Shown here: positions 20,101 to 30,880 of the stretch, piece by piece
Numbering within the stretch: position 1 is the first letter of the stretch
How the letters are laid out: each line of letters starts with the position of its first letter
Source: Dicyema japonicum
Taxonomy: Eukaryota > Dicyemida > Rhombozoa > Dicyemidae
Reading direction: 5' to 3'
Length of the DNA stretch: 30,880 nt
Assembly (NCBI GenBank): GCA_011109175.1
Contig: RDEW01000009.1
Span: forward strand, 418,315 to 449,194
The notes under the pieces: model-generated
Told to the model about the DNA's origin: nothing
Database searches by the model: none
What the model saw: the letters and a program-made list of their open reading frames with translations, nothing else
Position numbers and translations under genes: made by a program

Positions 20101-20713
20101 GAACAGACAATAGAGTTACTTTTTAAGACACAACTAATCATGATTAAAGATAGGTGACGTAAGAATATTACTTTAATAATCCATGAGTAATTGGAACACT
20201 TTAAAGATAGTAAGGGCAGCTAATTGATTATACGTCTTTTATAAGCAACAAATTAAAACAAAAAGCAACAAATCAGACTCCAACTGCCTGAAGACAGTGG
20301 GCATTACCACGGATGATGGTAATTCCTGTCCAAACCATTATTTGTTGACGTTAAGGTCAAATGAATAGCATGCTTTTAATCAAAATGATAGTCAATTTTA
20401 ATAGTTCATAATAAACGGTTTGGGTTGTCTTTATGTTTTTAAGCATAAATGTAATGTTATTCCTTCACCTCCCTTATCAAATATATTTTGTAAACCTTAC
20501 TGATATTTAATAGGCTTGTTTTACCTATAATTGATTTACAATCATTAATATTTTTAAACGAATGCACGAGACAGGAATTAAGAATATCTCCTGGAAATTC
20601 CCATAATAGTAAAGTCCAGTTTTATATGTTCTCGTGGATTGCCTCTTCCGTGAAAATGCGTTAATATATTAAATTACTGGCGTGAAATATATAACTCTAA
20701 ATTTCGTTGACAC
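20101..20713. other. Upstream region of the Ig-receptor gene, no gene seen
   Basis: AT-rich, with a short palindrome ATTACC-N9-GGTAAT near 20302-20322. I saw no coding stretch, RNA gene or recognisable element. Confidence 0.4.
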
Positions 20714-22568
20714 ATGATGATGTTAATTTCTCTCTTTGTAATATGTATGTGTATTATAAACAATCTAGATAATCTGGTTGAGGATATCACAGTATTCCCA
20801 GAACACATTGTAACGGAACGGAGTCATATTTCATCAATTTGTCAAGGACATAAAACCGACGTTAGTGTAAATTGGCTAAAAAACAACAAATATATAAAAC
20901 CAAAGTAATAAATTGGTTAATAAATAGTGATAAATATTATAAACTGCGTAAATTATCTCCAATAAATATTATAATTACTATTGAAGTAAATCAGGAAACT
21001 GTTGGGGAATATAAGTGCATATCAGACATAAGTCAGCAAGTTGCTACTTTCAAATTAGATACTTATTGTATATACGATTTTAATTATTTTTAATTCAATT
21101 TTATATTATTTTAGTCTCTTTGATTCAATTTAAGGAATGTCACCCACACAAGTTAACGAAAATGATGACGCATTTCTCCACTGCTACCCGAATTCCAATA
21201 AAATACATTTTTCCATATTCTGGAGCAAGGATGGTCATACATTAGAAGGTATTATAATATTCTAATATTAGAAACTGAGAAATTTAGGATAGATCCAAAC
21301 GGACTTCGGATATTGAATTCGAAATTGAACGACACTGGAATTTACACATTAGTTGTGGTGGAGGATGGAAAGTATGCACAAAAAAAATGTTAAGTTGACC
21401 GTAATTGGTATTTTTAGTAAATATTTTATAGTAAATCCGATTATCCACTTTCAGTCCCGTTCATTTAGAATTGGAACTAATCCTGATATATCATGCAAAG
21501 TAAATTCGAATAAAATATTCGATATGTATATATTAAACTCTCACTATGAAAAACAAGTATTTTTTTATTAAAATTGTAGAGACAAACAATTAGCAGTAAT
21601 AAATATGGACTGTTAACCATCAAACAATCTACTATTAATCTATACAACCCTGAGCCTTATATTTATTATAATTACACGTGTGTTGTTACTGGAGATCAAA
21701 TTTACTTAACAAAACGAGCTTCTTTTAATTTTATAAGTACAAATTAACTACATTTAGATCCCCCGAAAAGATAAACTTTAATGTTTATGGAACTAACTTA
21801 AGCTGGGTAGTCCCTGACAGAAATATTTCTCAGATAATTCATTACATCGTACAGATTGCTTCGAGTCAACATTCTTCTGTTATGAATTTAACATTGGATG
21901 CAAAAACTCACTGTGTCGACATAAATACTAAAGTAAGGATTCCGGGGACCTACATCATTACAGCATGGGCAGTTAACCAAGTCGGGTATTCTTTACCGTC
22001 CACGATATCCATGGATATCAGTGGTTAGTGCATGCGGATGATGATATAGATTATAGTAATTCCACTGTTAAAAATAATGACAGAATTTACAAAATTTTAG
22101 GATTTGTTGGGATTGGTGTTTTCATAATCATTCTGATCATATTTGTTTCCATCAAGAAAACAAAGTCAAGACAATATAATGGACCTCAAAATTACGGTGA
22201 GTGTAATTTTGTTATTTTTAGAGGGATTATATGCATGGAGTCGACCTTAATGATTATTTTAGATAATTCTCTTTGTTTTTTATTAACCATACTTATATGA
22301 CATTGCCTTCATGTGTTTCAGAGAATTATCAAATATGATATCTCAATGTCGTCAATAATAAATTAATTTACCCCCAGTACCTTTAAGTGAAGAAATTCGG
22401 TGGAAAGTCACAACCAAAGCTGACGTTCCTGGAAATCTATCAGGTGTATTTGATATGGTGCTGAACTCGAATGTGGATCCTAACAAGAGAAGAGGTGCCC
22501 CATATTCTGTTCGTCTAAAAGGCAGAAAGGTCAAAGTGAAAGGTGACTGTCCAATTCTGCACAAATAA
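20714..22568 (+). CDS. Ig(3)-FN3 type I membrane receptor, mini-introns, frame breaks
   Basis: The order is signal peptide (MMMLISLFVICMCII), Ig1 (VNWLKNNKYIKP ... VGEYKCISD), Ig2 (FLHCYPN, FWSKDGHTLE, LNDTGIYTLVV), Ig3 (PDISCKVNS ... YYNYTCVVTG), FN3 (YGTNLSWVVPD ... YIITAWAVNQVGY), transmembrane helix (GFVGIGVFIIILIIFVSI) and KK-rich cytosolic tail. This is the layout of cell-adhesion receptors. Clean GT...AG introns: 20905-20927, 21249-21271 and 21557-21579 (23 nt each), 21408-21431 (24) and 22024-22049 (26). The junctions Ig1-Ig2 (21068-21134), the A8 run at 21379-21386, and Ig3-FN3 (C5 run near 21760) each need one base to stay in frame. The tail either ends at 22250 after a 25-nt intron or joins an exon at 22378-22568 (PLSEEIRWKVTTK...). 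No specific orthologue recognised. It may be a new pseudogene or contain sequencing errors. Confidence 0.75.
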
Positions 22569-22569
22569 G

Positions 22570-23870
22570 AACGTAAAAACATATAATGACCACAACGGAG
22601 GATCCCATAGTGGACTCGAACTTTAAACAGTATCAAATATGTCCCAGAAGTTTGTTAATACTAAGGCTTCTGGTGAGATTAGTAGAAAACTTGTAATGGA
22701 TCGTTTTAAGGCGTGAGTTGGTTCATTCTCTGGAATAGTTAGAAGAATATGAAGTTTGTCGCCGAGGGTAGGTATGATTCTCATTTTGTAGAACCAAAGG
22801 AAGTAAGCTGAATGTCTTAGCGTTTTAAAGTTGTAAAGGAATTGTAGCATGAGTACCTAATTGGTAGAATTTTTAATTCCCAGTGTAGATGGTGAGTAGG
22901 TGTAGTTTTTAGTCAGTCTGTAATTATTATAACATTTATTTATAACAATAAAATCGTTCTAAAGTCCAGCGGATATGATCGAGTGGCTGTTACCTCTTTT
23001 TGTTACCTCTGACTGTAATTATTATAACGAATTCTGAGTGTATTTTCGAATTTTGTTATTAACATGGAGCACAGAAAAGAACAGCATAGTTCATCGTTGT
23101 TCTGATAAATTGTCTTTAGATAATCGATAAACTCTCTTTGCTCTGGCCGAGTGACGTACTTGCCACGGTCCAGAGTAAATTAAGTTTTTTTCTGATATAC
23201 AGGTGTTTTTTGAGAATTTTGAGAATGAAGTATCAAATATCACACAAAGTTAGGATTTTTAATAACATGATCCTTGTCTAGAAATAAATTTGGTTCCAAA
23301 TTGAATTGACGATCAGTAGTAAAAAGCGTTTTAGATGATTTTTTAGATAGAAGAGATGAGATGATTTTGTTCCAACCAAAAGGAATTTTTGACAATATGT
23401 TATTTAAGGATCACAAAAGTGGCGGTTACATCAATGTGACGTATGACAGTAATATCCTCTGCATAAGGAAGAAGTGTCTTCTGATTGTCGGTAAGCTTGC
23501 AAGATGAAAACTAATCAAGGCCAAAGATAGGACAGAAAAAGTATTGATAATGAGAGTAGGTTGACATAATTAAGGAACGTCCAAGACGACCAGAGAGGAA
23601 ATTAGTAACCATATTTTCAAAAGGATATTTGTAGAATCTTCCAAAGAAGATGTAGTTGTCAAAAGCTTGTTGATATCAATAGATGCACCAATTATTATTT
23701 TCGAATATGAAAGCCACTATTCGAAATGAAACCAAGATAAATGTATATTTTCAACAGCAATCGTATAATTTATGAAGGACATAACACCGGTTTCAAAAAA
23801 TGGATGTACAAGAAAATTACTAAGTAAAGGTTGTGTTTATTCCTTTTTCCACGTTTATAGTAAATGCCTT
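22570..23870 (-). mobile_element. LINE C copy C5, strongly decayed
   Basis: Minus-strand remnants: SIDINKLLTTTSS at RT motif A (about 23680), YAED in place of YADD (23454-23465), and a C-terminal stretch with YFLWFYKMRIIPTLGDK (about 22770). The order fits LINE C. Most of the length has no open frame. Confidence 0.6.
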
Positions 23871-24083
23871 CTTACTCTTCAGTTCATGGACTGTTGGTTT
23901 ATCATGTTATGTGGGAAATCATAGAGAGGAATAGATAACAAAATTAGATATCAGGGGAGGTATTCGAATATGAAAATCGTCAGATATTAAAGATTAAAAT
24001 TAGAAGAATCAACAATAGAAACGCAAACAAGATTAATAAATCACCCCTAACTGAGCTGGAAGAGTAATACAGTCAGACCTCTT
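23871..24083. other. Spacer ending in a pogo-like terminal sequence
   Basis: No gene seen. At 24068 the sequence TA-CAGTCAGACCTCTTTTGGAGG closely resembles the left end of the Tigger-like element at 13257 (TA-CAGTCCGACCTCGTTTCGAGG). LINE A2 starts directly after it. Confidence 0.45.
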
Positions 24084-25470
24084 TTGGAGGAAATCCCTCA
24101 TAGTAAGGTTAACGGAGTAGTGTTAACCTGTATCAATAAGGGTGTGGCTTATGCGATGGAGGCTAAGCCAGTAGGGTCACTGGGTGACATCTCCCTAGTG
24201 CTGTATGCAGCGAAGATCACCTATGAGGAGTTGACGGACAAGCAAAGACCACCCAGTAAATGGAGGGAGCAGATCTGTGCCAAGATTGCTTGGAGACAGA
24301 CAGAGCTGGAAGCACTGAAGGAGCACATAAGTAGTGTGGCGAGAGGGGTTAAAAAAATCACCACCTATAGTAAAGGGGTAATTAGTAAACTCCGTGTTCC
24401 CAAATGGGGTCTCAAAGAGTTGAGGAGGGCAAAGGTGGAGTTAGAGGGGGCAATAATGGTGTATAAGAGGAAACTCTATACACATGAAAGTCGGTGTAAG
24501 AGAAGGAGAGAATATAATCTGTTTGAGTTTAATCGCAGATTGTTTTACCGTCGCCTACACGAAAATGGCCATAGTGCATGTTCCCAGAGGACGCGGAAAT
24601 GTTTTCCACATGGGGTTGTATGTGGGAGGCTAAACGACACAGAGGAAATGCGTGGAATGTCCTACTTGGCTCTTGGCGGAATTTGCGGAATTTTCGATTT
24701 CGCAAGAAATTTGAGGCTGTAATGAGACGTCTCCCTGATTTAAAAACGACAGGGGTAGAAAGATTTTATAATTTCTTTATCAAAAGATGCACTTTATTGG
24801 ACGAGTATATGTGTCATGTATTACAGAAAAGCATCTCTAACCCGGAAATGATTCCTGATTGGGCCTGCATCTGGACAACCCAGTCTGCTGCTGATTATCG
24901 ACCGATAACCTGCATGCCAACCCTGTATAAGCTGATGACCAAATTGGTGGCTAATGAGGTCAGGAGCTTTGTAGAAGCAAATGGATTCTCTCCCAGAATC
25001 AGTTGGGTACTGTGCGAAATTGTCATGGGGCAAAAGAGCAGGCTTTGATCAACAAGTGCCTTTCTGTGTCTCACGGAAACTCACTTTTGTCTATGTAAGT
25101 GGATGTGAAGAAGGCTTACGATTCAGTTATCATTCTTACCTTGTCGAGTGCCTACACAGACTGTGATGCCTGTGTGGTTTATCTGCTTTGTAGTGGCTGT
25201 GATGAATAGGTGGAGTATTCATCTGAACTATAATAGGCATCGGATAGGCGAGGTAAAACTCAAGAGGGGGATCCTTCAGGATAGCATGTCTCTGCTCTTT
25301 GTTCTCTGTTTGGAGCCATTGAGTCGCCGCCTCAATGACCGGTTTGAGCAAATACCAGTTCATTGTGAGGGGTTTGTTTCAGTACAAATCACCTTCTCTT
25401 TATCGATGACCTGAAGATGTATGCTCGAACAGCAGAGGAGCTCTACTCCATGGGGGTCTGTGCCAGGGAA
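24084..25470 (+). mobile_element. LINE A copy A2, 5'-truncated, broken at 25470
   Basis: Plus-strand copy of A1: EIPHSKVNGVVLTCINKG, SKLRVPKWGLKELRRAKVE, YRPITCMPTLYKLMTKL (about 24895-24945), KRGILQDSMSLLFVL with a lost Gly and Pro codon compared with A1, then FIDDLKMYARTAEELYSMG (about 25400-25455). Frames shift at several places. It breaks at GGGAATTCT (about 25473), where A1 continues into its thumb. A 17-bp direct repeat GAGGAGCTCTACTCCAT (25435-25451 and 25484-25500) marks the break. Confidence 0.9.
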
Positions 25471-25639
25471 TTCTACTCCATACGAGGAGCTCTACTCCAT
25501 ACGTTCACTGGTAAACGCATCAAAAAATTCCACTCTTTCCCCCTACCGGATTTCTACAAAGTCGAGATGGAGTTCAATGAGCGGATGATCAGGGGCTGCT
25601 AGATCAAGTCTCAGGATATGTAAACATAGACACCAGCAT

Positions 25640-26378
25640 GCATCTGTGGTTCACCTGTCGATCGATTGTCATATAAACATGCTGCTTTGTACAAAGTATC
25701 GACCGCAAAACTAACCCAAAAAGATTCTGGCGGACGATAAAGGATGATAGGTGTCAATCAAAAAGAAAAAATTTAAGCAGGTCCTTTTATTCGTTCAAGC
25801 ATAGTATGTTTCCATAGATATGTTCGGTATGCAAAGTCTTGGCAACCATTGTGCTTGAACGAATAATAGGACCTAGCAGATAGTCAAAGTGGTTTTCGAG
25901 AAGGGAGATCCACAGCTGATGCGGTATGGAGTCACAGATGGAGGTGTGGAACACAGAAAAATAACAGGAACTACTTATTTTTCTCAGCTGATATCGAGAA
26001 ATGCTTTATATAAGAGATGCAGCACTAGCCCTATCAGCTTAGAAGTACTGGAATCCCGATGGAAGCTCTCCGGACACGTGCTGAGGATAAAATTAACATC
26101 CCCACCGAACATATCTATGGAAACATACTATGTTAGTCAAGAAGGTCGCTATCGTGGAAGACCTAGAACAACACTGCCAATAGTTTTACAAAAAGACCTG
26201 GTTAATACTAAAAGAAATTTAAAAACTTCCGACGACCTGGACAACATGAGAGCCTTTGCTAGGAACAGGGGAGCATGGAAAAGGATGACATCTAACATTG
26301 TTTATTTTGCTGCACATGCGGGGGGGCTATAAGTAGTATGGCTCTTGTGAAGTGCTTAAATAATAATAATAATAATTG
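25640..26378 (+). mobile_element. LINE D copy, internally deleted, with 3' end
   Basis: Plus strand: QSGFREGRSTADAVWSHRW (about 25878-25935) and ADIEKCF (RT motif A, about 25985), then after an internal deletion RWKLSGHVLR (about 26060), GRPRTTLPIVLQKDL (26155-26200) and NIVYFAAHAGG-stop at 26332. A 3' UTR of about 25 bases is followed by (AAT)n to 26378. The 3' end at 26316-26355 matches the SINE tails. The region 25777-25877 is a fold-back made of inverted pieces of this same element. Clade not assigned with confidence. Confidence 0.83.
25777..25877. repeat. Fold-back of inverted LINE D pieces
   Basis: Left arm 25777-25801 (GCAGGTCC...CAAGCA) pairs with right arm 25852-25877 with about two mismatches. 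In the loop, 25800-25828 is a perfect 29-base reverse complement of 26104-26132, in the LINE D C-terminal coding region. Confidence 0.9.
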
Positions 26379-27758
26379 CTTCACTCACTCCAGAACTAGC
26401 TACCTGAACCCCTTCAAATACATTTCCAACGGTTTCAATAACTCCTCTCCCCCTGAAATGATCGTACTTGCATCAATTAACCTCACAAGGTTTTGATCGC
26501 ACCTCACTTATTCGAATTTCCTGTCAGTCCGACTAGGACAAGTATGCCTTCACTCATGCAGTTCACAGTTTATCCATCTCCTAAAATGGGGTCCTACAGG
26601 ATTTTGTTCTCTCCCCGAACCTTTTCAACCTCCACCTGAAAATCATTCCAACTACTCCAAACTCTATTGTACTTACGTATGTTATGAAAATTTCATCGGT
26701 GTCAAGGACACAGGTATTCAGAGAACCACGATAAATTTGGATCATTATGAGTAAATGGATGGACTCCATAGTAGGGTCTGTTCGATTCCGTAGAGTCTTC
26801 TCATGGAAGGAGCTGACTTGGTCCAACGATGATGTAGAGAGTGCATACCTCTCTGAAACACAGGCATATTATATAGAAGACACAATGATTTGTTGATATA
26901 ATTTACGTATTCAATTTTCTACAGGTTCAGGGTCTTCACAAAAATTGCCTTGAGGAGATTCAACTTCTGGATTCCTTTCATTTTTTCACGTTAAGTTGGC
27001 CTCAAGTGGTGCTTCTATTTTGGCTGCGCCCATCGCCTGTGGTCATGAAAAATTAATCATGATCTCCCCCTACCCCATCACATCTGCATTAAATGTGCTG
27101 AATAAAATTGGGCTCAGAGCCGAGTCTAATGGATCCCTCTCTGAAACATAATTACTTCAGATATGATTCATCTTCACGACTCTCTTACATAAGAATTTTG
27201 AAATATCAAGGCATATAACGTTAAACTGACTCATCACACAGGCTTTCATAATCACAGATTTTAGGCTGAAAAGTCTGCAAAAAACATTTCAGGCCGAAAA
27301 CTCTATTGATATGGCTTATCATCAAAAAATTATGTAAAAAATCATTTTCAAGGTTTATTGAGATTAGAAATGTTCCTTAAGGTCGACCTTGTGCTGATTT
27401 TCACATTCATATCAACAATAAAGGCGGTGGATTTCAAAAGTGGCTTGAATATTATATACTTGGTTATATCGAAAACCTTTGACAATTATATGATTATGCC
27501 GAGGTTGCTATTCAACTGGCTTATTTCCTCACAATGATCTGTCCTCAACTGGATTCTTGGTCAGTCCCTTTCGTTTAAAGAAAATTAATAATTTTTCTCG
27601 AAAAGGCAAGAGCTATCCGCATCTTGTATTTGATATTCCAAATACTCCAAATACGAATAAAGAAAATGTGATACTACAAATACGTTACTCACTGAAGCAA
27701 GTTGAAATCTGTTTGACCACATTCTAGGAATGCACCCAAGCACGTAGAAAATGTAATT
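26379..27758 (+). mobile_element. Two decayed LINE RT remnants and spacer
   Basis: At about 26587-26735 the plus strand reads NGVLQDFVLSPNLFNLHLKI and LTYVMKISSVS, a degraded GVPQG...YADD block. At about 27420-27530 it reads LVISKTFDNYMIMPRLLFNWL, a degraded RT motif A; being downstream of the first block it must be a separate fragment. The rest (26740-27360) shows nothing I can name. Confidence 0.5.
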
Positions 27759-28194
27759 ATGGAGGAATTCTTATACATTTACGAACGACGCTTCCAGAAC
27801 CTTAAAGGTTTGGACTTTCTGTCGAGATTTTCTTATCATATATATTTTTACAACTGAAAATGTCATGTTTTGTTTAAGAACAATATCTGTTCTTTAGTTG
27901 ATTCTCTTGGAGATTTTGAGTTTTGTTAAAGCATGATTGACAGTAATATGTGTTTAATCAGAAAACTTAACTACGGAACATATAAATGTTGGGGATCAAC
28001 AAGACAAATATATTAAATTGTTAGTCAACTTTACTAAGATAGGTCACTCATACACCATCCACTTTTTAGAGTCCTTGTTATTCATAGTGTACAAGGATAT
28101 CCTTCCACTCAGAGATGAATGGGAAAGTCCCACTTTGATAGTTTTCGAAAGCAACGATTCTAAAGGATTAATATATGTTATTGGATTTGACTAG
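27759..28194 (+). CDS. Unrecognised small protein with four short introns
   Basis: Exons 27759-27807, 27827-27871, 27898-27919, 27944-27987, 28025-28194; introns of 19, 26, 24 and 37 nt, all GT...AG and in phase; 109 residues. It starts MEEFLYIYERRFQNLKDFL and ends in an uninterrupted exon, HSYTIHFLESLLFIVYKDIL ... ESNDSKGLIYVIGFD-stop. The protein is hydrophobic/acidic with alternating strand-like segments, no signal peptide and no motif I know. The model rests on frame continuity across four introns and on the long last exon; the first (19 nt) and last (37 nt) introns are least certain. AATAAA lies at 28232-28237, 38 bases after the stop, overlapping a TGTA. It converges with NUDT21, 105 bp away. 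Confidence 0.55.
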
Positions 28195-28231
28195 AAATGT
28201 TTGGTGGTTTACAGGAAATTACTTAAGTTGT

Positions 28232-28237
28232 AATAAA
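28232..28237 (+). promoter_or_regulatory. Poly(A) signal AATAAA
   Basis: Canonical hexamer 38 nt after the stop codon of the 27759-28194 gene, with TGTA (a CFIm25-type site) overlapping its start. It lies in the intergenic gap between convergent genes. Confidence 0.5.
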
Positions 28238-28299
28238 AATGACAATTATTCAAATTTAATATGATTAAAGTATATGAGAGACATAAAATTACAAAAAAG

Positions 28300-29057
<758 letters not shown>

Positions 29058-29159
29058 TATTTGTAATTACAACGTGGACAAATAATCAAAATATTTTATT
29101 AGAAAATTTAAAAATTTAACCAATTATTGTTTTTCAATTAACCTAACTAAAATTTATTT

Positions 29160-30200
29160 ATTATTTATTAACCCCGGATACACCGAGAAAGAAGTTAAAG
29201 AAAACAACTAATTAAGTGTATCCAGTTTCCACTTCTACAGAAACAGAGTCCATCCGGAATTAGCATAAAGGGTAAAACGTCCATGACATGCAGTTGTGGA
29301 AACCCCTCCAGTGGAGTGGGGAAGAGCAAATGATCCTTTTTCATGCCGGCCTGGCACTGGGCGTCACCTAGACAGGTGGATCACATGTCGCCACTCTAAT
29401 AGGAAGAGAGAGGAGGAACATACAAGCATGCAGAAAAATTAAACCAATTAACCACGCAGCACCACATGGCGCCACGCGGTAAAAAAATCATAAAATATAT
29501 TTAATTTTTTTTATCTATGAGGTTATGCAAGATCTTAATCAATTCCAAAGACCACTGTTAAACCGAAAAAACTAAACTAAGTGATCCCAACAAATTAGAT
29601 CAAGGCTCTCATCTTTTTTCGGTGTTGATCCCTTGAGCCTACACAAGTACGTTGCGGACGAGCACTTCCTTTTTGGCATTGGTGTCTATTCTTGTTTTTT
29701 TCTATTAGTTTCTCCATGGGCGTCGGTGATTTAATGTTTTCTTCTTTGTACCATCTCTCCGTTAGCTTGAGGGCCCTTTTCTGGGTTGCGGAGATTTTCT
29801 GGATGTTCGTATAAGAGGCCAGTTGTCCCCATGAAGTACAGCATATGAAATGTATGGTTCGATGTACTGTGAATAGAGCGTTTTAAGTATAGGGTGATGT
29901 CCAATTTTCCATAGACCTGTTAGGCATTTCAGAAGGTTGATTTTCTTCTCACATTTGTTCAGCACGTTGGTGACATGTCTCGAAAAGTTCATGTGCGTAT
30001 CGAAAGTCAGACCCAATATTTTTTACCATTTGCTGAAGGACAATTTTCTTCCCTCCACAGTAACTTCTATTGTCTGTTCGACAATCTTTTGTCCGAGGTA
30101 TAGTGAGTTGTAACAGATTTTTCGGTATTGATTGACATCCGATTTTCACTTAACCACTCGAGTAGTCGATCTATGTGGTGTTGTATTCATTCCTCTCAGA
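29160..30200 (-). mobile_element. LINE C copy C7, thumb to 3' end
   Basis: Minus strand: LLEWLSENRMSINTEKSVTT (about 30115-30170), ILGLTFDTHMNFSRHV and LKTLYSQYIEPYISYA (29840-30016), with frame shifts, then non-open 3' sequence ending GTGTATCCGGGGTTAATAAATAATAAATAAA-like at about 29160. The thumb wording matches LINE C3 (ENRLVVNAEKSSTSLFTSDKR). The 3' terminus resembles the ends at 2735 and 15130. The stretch 29200-29480 is GC-richer and may be 3' UTR or a separate insertion. Confidence 0.75.
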
Positions 30201-30414
30201 TTGATTGTTTCTTAATGTAAAAAATATTTTGATAAAACCTCTTAAATCGCCTTCTAATTTGACCAATTAATTCGTATGAATTTGAACTTTTCGAATTATT
30301 TAGAAACCAATTTGAACAAAATATATGTAATTTATAGAAAATGTAGCTAATTCGAATATTGGTTGAAGTGGTGACATGTTCCTGATTTTCCCCGGAAAAA
30401 AAGTATGTCTTTAT

Positions 30415-30570
30415 CATGCTTAGATTCAAACTCATTGTTAACTATCGCCACATACAACGTTCGAGGCCTCTCATCTTTATTCAAGAGTGAACAACTATCT
30501 GAAGATCTGTCACGTTACAAAATTGACATGTGCTGCTTACAAGAGACAAATAATGCCGTCCAGCAGCCAA
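30415..30570 (+). mobile_element. APE endonuclease start of a LINE
   Basis: Plus strand: LTIATYNVRGLSSLFKSEQL then KIDMCCLQETNNAVQQP-stop. NVRGL and CLQET are the first two APE motifs. The frame stops at about 30576. Confidence 0.75.
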
Positions 30571-30580
30571 TATAAACCAG

Positions 30581-30880
30581 GATGACCTCAACGAAGCACC
30601 AATATCATCTAAATTCTACAAAAATGAACATAGTCCGCTTTCCCCCATAGCTTCAAAATTCTACGAAAATAAGGAAAGTCCACCTTCTTCCAAAGCTTCA
30701 AAATTTTACAAATGGGATCCTCCACAACCCGCGTGGACATCAATGGCATCGAGTTTTTACTTAGATGATAGTCGAGTTTCCCCTCCAAACCCAAATTTGT
30801 CAAAATTTCATGTTGATGATCCCAAAATCTCTGAATTACGCGAAAAAGATATCCAAAATCCTGTTGATCTCGAAGACGTA
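30581..30880 (+). CDS. Probable host exon with SKFY...SPP peptide repeats, runs off the window
   Basis: After a CAG acceptor-like site at 30578-30580 the plus strand is open for 100 codons to the window edge. It contains imperfect repeats of 15-17 residues: SSKFYKNEHSPLSPI, ASKFYENKESPPSSK, ASKFYKWDPPQPAW, ASSFYLDDSRVSPP, then LSKFHVDDP and an acidic end. The bases vary between repeats while the Ser-Lys-Phe-Tyr core is kept, which suggests selection on protein. There is no ATG at the start, so an upstream exon is needed. Function unknown; a disordered linear-motif protein is a reasonable reading. The frame differs from the LINE fragment just before it. Confidence 0.5.

Noticed and set aside
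21408-21431. Treating this segment of the Ig gene as exon
   Set aside because: It is open in frame, but it starts GT, ends TAG, is 24 nt long like its neighbours, and interrupts a domain boundary; an intron is more likely, though retention cannot be excluded.
22352-22636. A minus-strand gene of 94 residues
   Set aside because: No motif; the plus strand gives an in-phase final exon for the Ig receptor with a good CCCCCAG acceptor.

Overview
This is a eukaryotic, AT-rich window. No bacterial operon, CRISPR array or ribosomal RNA is visible. It is dominated by decayed transposable elements, with several host genes between them split by extremely short spliceosomal introns. Four genes can be read through protein homology with GT...AG introns of mostly 21-26 nt. 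That intron size is very unusual in animals and, from memory, matches dicyemid mesozoans (tiny renal parasites of cephalopods). The gene content (SUV39H-type histone methyltransferase, CFIm25/NUDT21, a MEINOX-TALE homeobox gene, an Ig/FN3 membrane receptor) is animal. My organism inference is therefore a dicyemid such as Dicyema; this is an inference, not a database result.

Layout: 1-2230 holds LINE fragments and a Tc1/IS630-like transposase interrupted by a 323-bp tRNA-derived SINE with a perfect 8-bp target duplication. 2975-4542 (minus) is a complete SUV39H-like gene with ten mini-introns. 4740-5380 may hold another, unresolved gene. 5950-8505 (minus) is an R2-superclade LINE ('LINE A', copy A1), followed by an old SINE. 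9100-12411 holds Jockey-like LINE pieces ('LINE C') in both orientations plus an APE endonuclease fragment. 12870-14513 has a LINE B endonuclease remnant and a Tigger/pogo-like transposon, followed by a 5'-truncated SINE with an 11-bp target duplication. 15482-17721 is a LINE B copy (minus) bracketed by 92/94-bp direct repeats; the right repeat ends 35 bp before the start codon of the compact MEINOX-TALE homeobox gene (17757-18467). 18700-19480 is LINE C again. 20714-22568 is an Ig-Ig-Ig-FN3-transmembrane gene with mini-introns and three frame breaks. 22570-23870 is decayed LINE C. 24084-26378 is a second LINE A copy (A2) fused to a LINE D copy through a rearranged, fold-back junction. 27759-28194 (plus, unknown product) and 28300-29057 (minus, NUDT21) are a tight convergent pair. 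29160-30570 is LINE C plus an APE start, and the window ends inside a probable host exon (30581-30880) made of imperfect 15-17 residue 'SKFY...SPP' repeats.

Two things connect the parts. First, the SINE and LINE D share about 39 bp at their 3' ends, including the last codons and whole short 3' UTR of the LINE, so they look like a parasite-partner pair. Second, the host genes have the same intron class throughout. NUDT21 carries an apparent 18-nt intron exactly where homologues encode six residues just before the RNA-contacting Tyr-Gly; unspliced, the segment has an in-frame stop. It is a strong candidate for recent exon-to-intron conversion.
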